Of a DNA stretch of 64,000 nt, positions 57,338-64,000 are shown piece by piece. Source of the DNA: Allorhizobium paknamense (GTDB lineage: Bacteria > Pseudomonadota > Alphaproteobacteria > Rhizobiales > Rhizobiaceae); assembly GCF_030815125.1 (NCBI RefSeq), contig NZ_JAUSWH010000002.1:186001-250000 (forward strand). The letters are read 5' to 3'. The notes below the pieces were generated by a model. The model saw only the letters and a list, made by a program, of their open reading frames with translations, was not told where the DNA came from and searched no databases. Position numbers and translations under genes: made by a program. Positions within the stretch are counted from its first letter, which is position 1. Every line of letters begins with the position of its first letter.

Positions 57338-57847
57338 TCAGGCCTCAGGCGCTTTCTTCGCCTGCAATTCGCCGACGAGCTTGGAAAGATCGCCCTTGTT
57401 TTGCAGGATGTCTTCCAGCATGCGCTCCAGGTCTTCCGAGCGGTCGGCCTTGCTCAACAGGTCGCGCAGCTCGTTGCGCGCATCCAGAAGCGCCTTCAGC
57501 GCCGGTACCTGCTCAACGATCGCCCCAGGCTCGAAATCCTGCATGCTTTCGAACTTCAGTTCGACGGCGAGATCGGTGCCGTCATTCTGCAGCGTGTTCG
57601 GCACGGCGAACCGCAGGCCGGGCGCCATGCGGCGCATGACGTCATCGAAATTGTCACGGTCGATCTGTACGAATTTCCGCTCGCCGAACGGTTTCAGCGG
57701 CTGGGTGGGATCGCCGGAAAAATCCCCCAGCACACCGACGACGAAGGGCAGTTCCTTCACCACCATCGCGCCTTCGGTTTCCACCTCGTACTTGATATGA
57801 ACCCGGGGCTTGCGCACCCGCTCCAGCTTTTCATGAACGCTTGGCAT
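57338..57847 (-). CDS. tssB: T6SS sheath small subunit TssB (VipA)
   Basis: A 169-residue TssB. Conserved features are [48 protein letters not shown] and the C-terminal helix [20 protein letters not shown]. TssB and TssC form the helical sheath whose contraction drives the Hcp tube. AGGAGGTTTTTG lies before the ATG at 57847. It begins a sub-unit of the operon after the hairpin-containing gap that follows tssA. Confidence 0.97.
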   Translation of the reverse strand: MPSVHEKLERVRKPRVHIKYEVETEGAMVVKELPFVVGVLGDFSGDPTQPLKPFGERKFVQIDRDNFDDVMRRMAPGLRFAVPNTLQNDGTDLAVELKFESMQDFEPGAIVEQVPALKALLDARNELRDLLSKADRSEDLERMLEDILQNKGDLSKLVGELQAKKAPEA

Positions 57848-57874
57848 ATCAAAAACCTCCTTATAGCCCCTTCA

Positions 57875-57982
57875 GCATTTCCGCCTCGGGAAATGCGTAA
57901 AACCCTTTGAAGTCGCCCGTCCGGTTGCAAGATCCTCTTGCCCCGGACATGCGCGAAAGCCCGGTGGCCGAAGCCGCCGGGC
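57875..57982. other. tssA-tssB gap with two hairpins, one a collapsed R1
   Basis: Directly after the tssA stop, GCCCGGTGGC pairs with GCCGCCGGGC (57959-57968 / 57973-57982, loop CGAA); on the plus strand it is followed by TTTTT, on the minus by TTT only. Further on, GCATTTCC/GGAAATGC (57875-57882 / 57889-57896) is the R1 stem with its loop reduced to six bases. Confidence 0.55.
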
Positions 57983-57986
57983 GTTT

Positions 57987-59036
57987 TTAATTTCCGTTTT
58001 CCCGCGCGGGCTTGATGCCCGCTGCAATAAGAACGGCCTGTCTTGCCTGCGGTTCCGGCAGGAGTTCCGCCAGCAGTTCTGAAAAATCCATGCGCCCGCG
58101 CCGCACCAACGTCTCGATGGCCAGAGAAATCGGTGAATGCGGCTCCGTTCGCCGGAAGTAACGCGCGACATTGAGAAGAGTTTCAAACGCATCTTCACGC
58201 GATGCGATTCCCTCCGGAGAGACCGGCGCCACGGCCGCCGGCGCTACGGGAGCGGGCGCTGCCTCTCCCGGTTCAGCGACCGGCTGCGCTGCGATTTCCG
58301 CCTCGTCACGGCCGCCGAGGCTGCGCATTGCGGCGGCAATTTCCATGAGCACATTGCGGATATTGGAGCTTGGCGGCGCGTTTTGCCCCAGCTTTTCCGT
58401 CAAAAGCGCGTTGAACGCGTTGAACGCCTCCAGGCAGCGGTTGACCTCCGAGAGTCTTGCGGTCATGGCGGCCACACCGGCTTCCGTCGCCGCCTTGTGG
58501 ATCGCCTCGCGCCGGTCCGCCTCCTGGGTGCGCAGGCCGAGCTGAAAGTCCCAGAGGCTGTGTTCACCAAATTTTGATTGCGGAATCAACGAGACGAGCC
58601 TCAGCGGCTGGATCAGCGTGCCTTCTGTTCCAAAACCGTTCAATCCGGCGAAGGGCGCTAACTTCTCCTCAATATCGTCATCATCTATCGAGTGAATTTC
58701 ATCCCAATAGCTGCTTAAAAGCGACGTGGTTGCGCCATAGATCTCTGCAAGACCCTCAAAGCCGCGAAGTCGCAAATGAGCTTCCGCCAGCCAGGCCAAT
58801 ACTTCGATGTCCTTGCTGACAGAAGAAACAATCTGCAACCCTAGATTGCTAACAAGATTCCACTCTTGGGAAGCTTTAGCAGTTTCGTCCGGCGTTACAT
58901 TTCTTTCTTCCGCTCTTGCTTGGTTTCTTGCGTCTTTAATGCGGTAGTATAGCTCGCGATAATCTGCATCCACGCGAATATTGTTGCCGCATGGACCGGC
59001 TTTTTCTATCGGATTGGTTAGCTCGACTATGCCCAC
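57987..59036 (-). CDS. tssA: T6SS protein TssA (ImpA)
   Basis: A 349-residue TssA. The N-terminal ImpA_N domain (about 5-125) contains NPIEKAGPCGNNIRVDADY, VSKDIEVLAWLAEAHLRLRG and TSLLSSYWDEIHSIDDDD. An Ala/Pro linker (about 245-275) precedes the C-terminal helices EDAFETLLNVARYFRRTEPH, with SPISLAIETLVRRGRMDF. TssA caps or primes tail assembly. The GTG at 59036 follows CAGGA at a good distance. The 5' half is visibly richer in A/T than the 3' half and the rest of the operon. Confidence 0.95.
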   Translation of the reverse strand: MGIVELTNPIEKAGPCGNNIRVDADYRELYYRIKDARNQARAEERNVTPDETAKASQEWNLVSNLGLQIVSSVSKDIEVLAWLAEAHLRLRGFEGLAEIYGATTSLLSSYWDEIHSIDDDDIEEKLAPFAGLNGFGTEGTLIQPLRLVSLIPQSKFGEHSLWDFQLGLRTQEADRREAIHKAATEAGVAAMTARLSEVNRCLEAFNAFNALLTEKLGQNAPPSSNIRNVLMEIAAAMRSLGGRDEAEIAAQPVAEPGEAAPAPVAPAAVAPVSPEGIASREDAFETLLNVARYFRRTEPHSPISLAIETLVRRGRMDFSELLAELLPEPQARQAVLIAAGIKPARENGN

Positions 59037-59256
59037 GATAAGTCCTGAAGCTCTATGAAACGCTAATATACGCTAGTTATCAATTGTGAAACTTGCTGAT
59101 AGCTTTGTCAACCGGTGGTCAACTCCGCCACAATTGTGATGGTCTGTCATCTTCGTGTATCTTAAAAAAATTTAACAGACATCTGGACACTTCATCCTGA
59201 TCGCCTTAGTTGTTCCTCGTGACTGAACTTGGAGCTCGTTGTGGGAGGCCCCCTGC
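59037..59256. promoter_or_regulatory. Divergent T6SS control region with two CAATTGTGA sites
   Basis: Leftward promoter: minus-strand TTGACA (59111-59106), 17 bases, CACAAT (59088-59083). Rightward promoter: TTGTGA (59134-59139), 18 bases, TATCTT (59158-59163). CAATTGTGA occurs at 59081-59089 and 59131-59139, exactly 50 bases apart; the second is part of the palindrome CACAATTGTG. Each copy overlaps a core element of one promoter. An inverted pair GTCTGT/ACAGAC (59142-59147 / 59175-59180) flanks the rightward -10. No sigma-54 site was found. Confidence 0.55.
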
Positions 59257-61899
59257 ATGTCGCAGATTGACCTCAATCGCTTGGTCGCAGCGTTTGAGCC
59301 TGATTTACGTGTCGCGCTTGAGCAAGCCGCCCAGCTGGCTGCAAGGCGGGGTCACGGGCAGGTGGATCTTTCTCATTTCTTAAGCGCAATCCTCGCAGCC
59401 GCGTCATTCCAGAACATTTTTGCCGAGATTGGCTTGCCGGTTGCCGCTTTGCAGCGGGAGGTGGAGCGCGCGCTGGAGGATGTGGCTGTGACCGGTGCGG
59501 AAGGTTTGTCGCTTTCGCAGAACATTCTGACTCTGGGGCAGGAAGCCTGGGTGCTGGCCTCCTTGCAGGCCGGACGCCGCAGCATCGGCCTTGCCGATCT
59601 GCTGAACGCCATGAATGAGGAGCCGGGCCTGCGCGCCACCACGCGCGGTCTGTTTCCCTCACTGAAGCAGATTGACCGTGCGGCACTCAATGCCCTTGCG
59701 GAAAAGGGCGGTGACGCATCGCCGGACATGTCCGCAACCGCCGCCCAGCCGGGCTCCGCTTCGGGTGACGACGCCTTGCGAGCCTATACCCATGACCTGA
59801 CCGCCGATGCGCGCGCGGGCCGCATCGATCCGGTGATCGGTCGCGACATGGAATTGCGGCAGATGATCGATATTCTGCTGCGCCGCCGCCAGAACAATCC
59901 CATTCTCGTGGGCGAGGCAGGCGTCGGCAAGACCGCCGTGGCGGAAGCGCTTGCGTTGGAAATCGCCGAGGGCCGGGTGCCAGACAAGCTGAAACCCGTG
60001 CGGCTGTTGATGCTGGACCTGACGCTGTTGCAGGCCGGGGCAGGGGTCAAAGGCGAGTTCGAACGCCGCCTGCATGGCGTGATCGAGGCGGTGAAACGGT
60101 CGCCCGAGCCGATCATCCTGTTCATCGATGAGGCGCACGGCCTGATTGGTGCCGGTGGCGCAAGCGGGCAGGGCGATGCCGCCAACATTTTGAAGCCTGC
60201 GCTGGCGCGTGGCGAGGTGCGCACCATCGCCGCCACCACCTGGAGCGAATACAAGAAATATTTCGAAAAAGATGCCGCGCTGACCCGCCGCTTTCAGCCG
60301 GTGCTGGTGCGTGAGCCCGATGAGGAAACGGCAATCCGTATGCTTCGCGGCGTGGCCGAGACCTTCATGCAGCATCACGGCGTGCGCATTCGCGATGAGG
60401 CCATCGTGGCCGCCGTGCAGCTTTCCGCCCGCTTTCTGCCTGCGCGGCAATTGCCCGACAAGGCGGTGAGCCTGATCGATACCGCCGCCGCTGCCGTTTC
60501 ACTGGCGCGGCAGACCCTGCCGGAACAGTTGCAGCGCCTGACTAGCGAGCGCGGCCATCTCGACGTGGAGGCCGATTGGCTTTCCCGCGAACCGGCAAGT
60601 GACGAGATTGACGACCGGAGGGCAGCGATTTCCGAGGAGATCGAGCGGCTTAACGGCGAAATCGAGGCGCTGCAGGCGCGGTACGATGCCGAAGTGGAAG
60701 CCCTGGCGGAGGATGCCGGAACGGAGCCCTCTGAGCCGCAGGAAAAGCCCGCCTCGAATGTCGCCCCGTTGCGGCGCCCGGGCCTCGGGCGCAGGGCGGC
60801 CTCCTTCGTGCCGGTGAAGGGCGAGGGTGAAAAGCTCATCCCGCGTGAGGTGGACCGGCATGTGATTGCCTCGGTCGTCTCGCGCTGGACCGGAATTCCG
60901 CTCGGCAAGCTGATGGCCGACCAGATCGAAAGCGCCAAAAGTCTCGATCAGCGGCTGAAGGAGCGGGTGATTGGCCAGGATGCGGCGCTAACCCGCATTG
61001 CCGATGCCATGCGTGCCGCGCGCGCCGGTCTCTCCGATCCGCGCCGTCCACCGGCGGTCTTCCTGCTGGTCGGCATGTCGGGCACCGGCAAGACGGAAAC
61101 GGCGCTGTCGCTGGCGGACCTTCTTTATGGTGGCAGCCAGCATCTGACGACGATCAATCTTTCGGAGTTCAAGGAGGAGCACAAGGTATCGCTGCTTCTC
61201 GGTTCGCCGCCCGGCTATGTCGGCTATGGCGAAGGTGGTGTCCTGACGGAAGCGGTGCGCCGCAGGCCCTATGGCGTGCTGCTGCTGGACGAGATCGACA
61301 AGGCGCATCCCGGTGTGCAGGACATTTTCTACCAGGTCTTCGACAAAGGCACGCTGCGCGATGGCGAAGGCCGGGACGTTGACTTCAAGAACACCACAAT
61401 CGTCATGACCGCCAATACCGGCTCGGAATTGCTGACAGCGCTGGCTGCCGATCCCGACACCATGCCGGAAGGCGAGGCGCTGGAAGTGTTGCTGATGCCC
61501 GAACTGCAAAAGCAGTTCAAGCCGGCCTTCCTGGGGCGGACCATCATCCTCCCCTTCATGCCGCTTGGCACGGAAGCGCTCTCGCGCATCGTCGATATCC
61601 AGATCGAGCGCATCCGCGAGCGGGTGATCGCCGCCTATGGCGTCGATCTGACGCTGACGGAAGAGGCGCGCGCCGCGCTGGTGGGGCGCGCGGGCGCCAG
61701 TGAGATTGGCGCGCGCGCCATTGAAATCATGATCGGACGTGACCTTCTGCCGCCGCTCTCTTCCTTCTTCCTCGATCGGATTGGATCGGAAGAACGGCTG
61801 GACGGGGTGGAGGTGACGTTTGACGATGGTCGGTTTGGCGTGCGCGAGGCCGCCGCCGGACATCAAGAAGATTCCCCGGAGCCGGTCAGGCTTCGGTGA
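59257..61899 (+). CDS. clpV: T6SS sheath-disassembly ATPase ClpV (TssH)
   Basis: An 880-residue AAA+ unfoldase that recycles contracted TssB-TssC sheath. The N-domain (about 1-150) binds TssC. D1 has Walker A GEAGVGKT (219-226) and Walker B ILFIDEAH. The middle coiled coil (about 410-500) is shorter than in ClpB. D2 has Walker A GMSGTGKT (606-613), the pore loop GYVGYGEGG and Walker B LLLDEIDKAH. The ATG at 59257 (MSQIDLNRLV) follows GGGAGG. It is the first gene of the rightward operon. Confidence 0.96.
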   Translation: MSQIDLNRLVAAFEPDLRVALEQAAQLAARRGHGQVDLSHFLSAILAAASFQNIFAEIGLPVAALQREVERALEDVAVTGAEGLSLSQNILTLGQEAWVLASLQAGRRSIGLADLLNAMNEEPGLRATTRGLFPSLKQIDRAALNALAEKGGDASPDMSATAAQPGSASGDDALRAYTHDLTADARAGRIDPVIGRDMELRQMIDILLRRRQNNPILVGEAGVGKTAVAEALALEIAEGRVPDKLKPVRLLMLDLTLLQAGAGVKGEFERRLHGVIEAVKRSPEPIILFIDEAHGLIGAGGASGQGDAANILKPALARGEVRTIAATTWSEYKKYFEKDAALTRRFQPVLVREPDEETAIRMLRGVAETFMQHHGVRIRDEAIVAAVQLSARFLPARQLPDKAVSLIDTAAAAVSLARQTLPEQLQRLTSERGHLDVEADWLSREPASDEIDDRRAAISEEIERLNGEIEALQARYDAEVEALAEDAGTEPSEPQEKPASNVAPLRRPGLGRRAASFVPVKGEGEKLIPREVDRHVIASVVSRWTGIPLGKLMADQIESAKSLDQRLKERVIGQDAALTRIADAMRAARAGLSDPRRPPAVFLLVGMSGTGKTETALSLADLLYGGSQHLTTINLSEFKEEHKVSLLLGSPPGYVGYGEGGVLTEAVRRRPYGVLLLDEIDKAHPGVQDIFYQVFDKGTLRDGEGRDVDFKNTTIVMTANTGSELLTALAADPDTMPEGEALEVLLMPELQKQFKPAFLGRTIILPFMPLGTEALSRIVDIQIERIRERVIAAYGVDLTLTEEARAALVGRAGASEIGARAIEIMIGRDLLPPLSSFFLDRIGSEERLDGVEVTFDDGRFGVREAAAGHQEDSPEPVRLR

Positions 61900-61910
61900 A
61901 TGCGGATATC

Positions 61911-61938
61911 GCAGCCCGGGAGCAATCCCTGCGGCTGC
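61911..61938 (+). other. Hairpin in the clpV-hcp gap
   Basis: GCAGCC (61911-61916) pairs with GGCTGC (61933-61938), with an inner GGGA/TCCC stem and loop GCAA. The gap of 204 bases has no T-run and no clear promoter, so hcp may be translated from a long leader. Confidence 0.45.
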
Positions 61939-62103
61939 GGTAGCGAAGGCAGGGGATGGGGGTGAAAGACCAATCAGGTTGGACAAACCGCTCATGCCTG
62001 CGACGTAAGCAGGGAGGCCGTGGCCGGTGTGGCCAGGGCTTTTATGAAAGGTAAACCGCCTCGCAGCCAACGAGGTATTTTAAACATTGCAGGAGAAGCG
62101 ACT

Positions 62104-62580
62104 ATGCCGATTTATCTGAAGATCGACGGTATTCAGGGCGATGCCACCCATGAAGAGCACAAGAACTGGATGGATATCGAAGCTATTCATTGGAATGTCA
62201 GCCGCAACATGAATACCACGGCTGGCTCTACCGCCAACCGCGAAGCCTCCGAGCCGATGGTGTCGGAAGTCATTCTGACCAAGGTCAGCGATTCCTCCTC
62301 CACCAAGCTTTTCCAGGAAGCCTGCGCCGGCCGTACCGGCAAGACGGCGGTGATCCATCTCGTCACCACGGGCAACCCGGGCAATACCTATATCGAATAC
62401 AACCTGACCAACACGCTGATCGCCAACTATTCGGTGGATTCCAGCGGTGACCGTCCGGTTGAAACCATCAAGCTGAACTTCACCAAGATCGAAGTGAAGT
62501 ACACGCCGTATGACGAGAACAACACGGCAAAGTCGCCGATGATCGCGTCCTACGACCTCTCCACGACCAAGGCTGCCTAA
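62104..62580 (+). CDS. hcp: T6SS tube protein Hcp (TssD)
   Basis: A 158-residue Hcp, exactly the length of the Agrobacterium protein. Hexameric rings stack into the inner tube and are secreted. Landmarks: MPIYLKIDGIQGDATHEEHK, the SREASEPMVSEV-like NREASEPMVSEVILTKVSDS, KTAVIHLVTTG, and LTNTLIANYSVDSSGDRPVE with the C-terminal KVEVKYTPY-like KIEVKYTPYDENN. CAGGAGAAG precedes the ATG. A very stable hairpin follows 13 bases after the stop. Confidence 0.97.
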   Translation: MPIYLKIDGIQGDATHEEHKNWMDIEAIHWNVSRNMNTTAGSTANREASEPMVSEVILTKVSDSSSTKLFQEACAGRTGKTAVIHLVTTGNPGNTYIEYNLTNTLIANYSVDSSGDRPVETIKLNFTKIEVKYTPYDENNTAKSPMIASYDLSTTKAA

Positions 62581-62593
62581 GGCGGCTTCCACA

Positions 62594-62625
62594 CCCCCAG
62601 GGCAGTATCTTCGCCGCCCTGGGGG
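62594..62625 (+). other. Stable hairpin after hcp
   Basis: CCCCCAGGGC (62594-62603) pairs perfectly with GCCCTGGGGG (62616-62625), loop of 12. There is no U-tract after it. It probably protects the abundant hcp message and partly limits read-through. Confidence 0.7.
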
Positions 62626-62714
62626 AGTGATCGTGCAGTGTTGTGAATGATTGATTGGTTTTGAAATTTCCCACTTTTGTCACACCTGCCAGATCATGTC
62701 CGGCGGGACAGTTC

Positions 62715-62815
62715 AGAGCATTTCCAGGAAAAGTGGGAACCGATTTTCCGTCCGGAAATGCGCAAAGATAAAGTTTCAGATCGAAAAGCACTCTAAATCC
62801 GATCGAAAGCGCTCT
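62715..62815 (+). repeat. R1 element, full length (101 bp), after hcp
   Basis: AGAGCATTTCCAGGAAAAGT at the left, GTCCGGAAATGCGCAAAG in the middle, and a second arm ending GATCGAAAGCGCTCT. It lies between hcp and the downstream unknown gene. Confidence 0.88.
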
Positions 62816-62868
62816 CATTTCGGCTTGAAGCCGTTTCCATGTTCGCCCCTTTCAAACAGGAAGCCGCC

Positions 62869-63945
62869 ATGTCTGCTGCCAAGGACCGTCTCAACGCCAT
62901 TCTCATCGATCTTCCCGCCAAGAATTCGCAGTGGGAAAAGAACGTCGTCAATCCTTATGTCCGGGCTTATGACATGGCCTATGGCAATTACCAGAAAACG
63001 CTTGCCGCGCAGGCCGCGCATGACCGTATGGTGGCCGAACTCTTCGTGCTTGCTGCCTCCGTGCTGACCGGCAGCGTGATGATGGCAGCTTTTGCCAGTT
63101 CCTCGCTGCGGGTGCTGGCGGGCAGGGCGATGCTGCAAACCATCTGCAACAACAATCTCAATCGCACCTTCAACGCAGTTCATGCTGTCAGCAACAGCCA
63201 GACGGCAATGTTTGCGCTGGGCGGTGTGCTGGATGCCGCCAAAAGCCTGGCGGGCAAGCAGGTTCAGGCGGCGGTGGAAGATCTCACCAAGTCTCCGCCC
63301 ATGGCCGCATCTCCCAGCGCTCTGACTTTCCTCACCTATATGTCGGATTTCGTCTACACCAATCACATCACCCTGCATAAGCTCGTTCGCGGTGTGCTGG
63401 ACGATGCTTCAATCACTGACGACAACAAGCAGAAGATCGCCGATCTGGTCACCCGGACCCCCTATTGGAACGCGCCGGAAAACCGCAGGGTGGACGAGAC
63501 CAGCCTGTCCCAGAAAATGGAACTGCTGTTTTACATGCAGGCGGTGCTGGATTCGGACTTTTTGGTGGATACGATCAGTGTTCCTGTCACAACGCCTTAT
63601 ATGACACAATCCCAGATTGTCGAAGTCGGTCGTAAACCAATCGAGATCATGCCGTCGTCACCGAACTATCCCAAGCTGGGTGCGCAAAAAATTGGCGGTT
63701 CAAGAGGAATGGATCGCACGCGTTCCGTTGAATACAATAGTCTCGGTTCTGCTATCCGAAACAGGATCAATGTCGTTAGCCAGATGGCAGTTGGAGCGCC
63801 GTTTTATGCAGAAAACGGTATGATGGCCAGTATGTTTGAAAAGAACTCGGACCGTCGTGATCAGTTGCTGAAAGCGGAGCAGATTATCACGCGTCTTGCT
63901 TTGCAAACACGGCCCAAGCAGTTCACCGATGTGGTTATGTTGTGA
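62869..63945 (+). CDS. Unrecognised 358-residue protein after hcp (candidate T6SS cargo)
   Basis: I do not recognise a family. The N-terminal ~50 residues are polar and helical (MSAAKDRLNAILIDLPAKNS). A hydrophobic, small-residue stretch follows at about 56-80 (ELFVLAASVLTGSVMMAAFA), which could be a membrane-active helix or a helical hairpin core. The rest is mixed, with LTFLTYMSDFVYTNHITLHK near 170 and a C-terminal third (SQIVEVGRKPIEIMPSSPNY onward) that is visibly richer in A/T. There is no signal peptide. CAGGAAG precedes the ATG at 62869. It lies directly in the clpV-hcp direction, where Agrobacterium keeps effector, immunity and VgrG genes. Confidence 0.7.
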   Translation: MSAAKDRLNAILIDLPAKNSQWEKNVVNPYVRAYDMAYGNYQKTLAAQAAHDRMVAELFVLAASVLTGSVMMAAFASSSLRVLAGRAMLQTICNNNLNRTFNAVHAVSNSQTAMFALGGVLDAAKSLAGKQVQAAVEDLTKSPPMAASPSALTFLTYMSDFVYTNHITLHKLVRGVLDDASITDDNKQKIADLVTRTPYWNAPENRRVDETSLSQKMELLFYMQAVLDSDFLVDTISVPVTTPYMTQSQIVEVGRKPIEIMPSSPNYPKLGAQKIGGSRGMDRTRSVEYNSLGSAIRNRINVVSQMAVGAPFYAENGMMASMFEKNSDRRDQLLKAEQIITRLALQTRPKQFTDVVML

Positions 63946-63947
63946 GA

Positions 63948-64000
63948 ATGGCTTGGATGATGTTCAGAGGGAAATTGTCGCGATCGTTCCGCTGGCTCGG
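63948..64000 (+). CDS. Start of a further gene, cut by the window edge
   Basis: An ATG two bases after the preceding stop opens a frame MAWMMFRGKLSRSFRWL that runs to the window end. Tight spacing suggests translational coupling with the preceding gene. Only 17 residues are visible, so no function can be given. An immunity protein or another T6SS cargo gene is possible from position alone. Confidence 0.35.
   Translation, partial: MAWMMFRGKLSRSFRWL

Noticed and set aside
59037-59256. Sigma-54 promoter for the T6SS
   Set aside because: No TGGCAC-N5-TTGC-like element was found on either strand; the sigma-70-type pairs fit better.
59257-64000. VgrG or PAAR spike gene in the rightward T6SS operon
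   Set aside because: No Gp27/Gp5-like or PAAR sequence is present before the window ends. It is probably further right or elsewhere.

Overview
The window looks like a chromosomal segment of a Rhizobiaceae alphaproteobacterium (Agrobacterium / Allorhizobium / Rhizobium type). Evidence: high-GC coding sequence, an RpoD of the rhizobial 685-residue form, the greA-lpsB neighbourhood known from Sinorhizobium, a DUF930 protein, a type VI secretion system (T6SS) with the Agrobacterium gene order including two TssC paralogues and a TagF-PppA fusion, and abundant short palindromic repeats of rhizobial type. No tRNA, rRNA, CRISPR array, transposase or phage gene was recognised.

Layout. 1-5 kb: a DUF2235 hydrolase, then greA with two LPS-type glycosyltransferases and a conserved unknown gene. 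5-14 kb: core functions (MATE exporter, carA, yqeY, dnaG, rpoD) with a BrnT/BrnA toxin-antitoxin pair between yqeY and dnaG. 14-23 kb: a proline-rich small protein, a DUF930 envelope protein, an argO/argP amino-acid export pair, an H-NOX sensor with a GGDEF-EAL enzyme, yjbQ, a small exported protein and an ABC exporter with a possible attenuator in its leader. 23.8-29 kb: a LacI regulator, an orphan sugar-binding protein and three inositol/rhizopine-like catabolic genes. 29-39 kb: mosaic repeats, then glgE - treS/maltokinase - glgB on the minus strand. These form the route trehalose -> maltose -> maltose-1-phosphate -> linear alpha-glucan -> branched alpha-glucan.

39-64 kb: an outer-membrane polysaccharide export lipoprotein, then the T6SS. 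From one divergent control region (59037-59256) the imp-type operon runs leftward (tssA, tssB, tssC, second tssC, tagJ, tssE, tssF, tssG, fha, tssK, tssL, tssM, tagF-pppA, ppkA) and clpV, hcp, an unrecognised 358-residue protein and the start of a further gene run rightward. No VgrG or PAAR gene is present, so the rightward operon probably continues past the window. The post-translational module (PpkA kinase, PppA phosphatase, Fha, phosphorylatable TssL) is complete.

Three repeat classes recur. R1 is a ~101-bp element with ends AGAGC/GCTCT and a conserved hairpin; full, half and eroded copies occur across the window. One copy of exactly 102 bp is translated in frame inside ppkA, and other copies show compensatory stem changes. 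R2 is a ~128-bp three-hairpin element present three times, each time beginning on the last two bases of a TGA stop codon. A 268-bp MITE-like element with perfect 33-bp inverted ends lies next to a composite palindrome between 29.2 and 29.85 kb. The best candidates for undescribed biology are the gene pair after hcp, the in-frame R1 insertion in ppkA, the stop-codon-anchored R2 element, and the possible attenuator of the ABC exporter.
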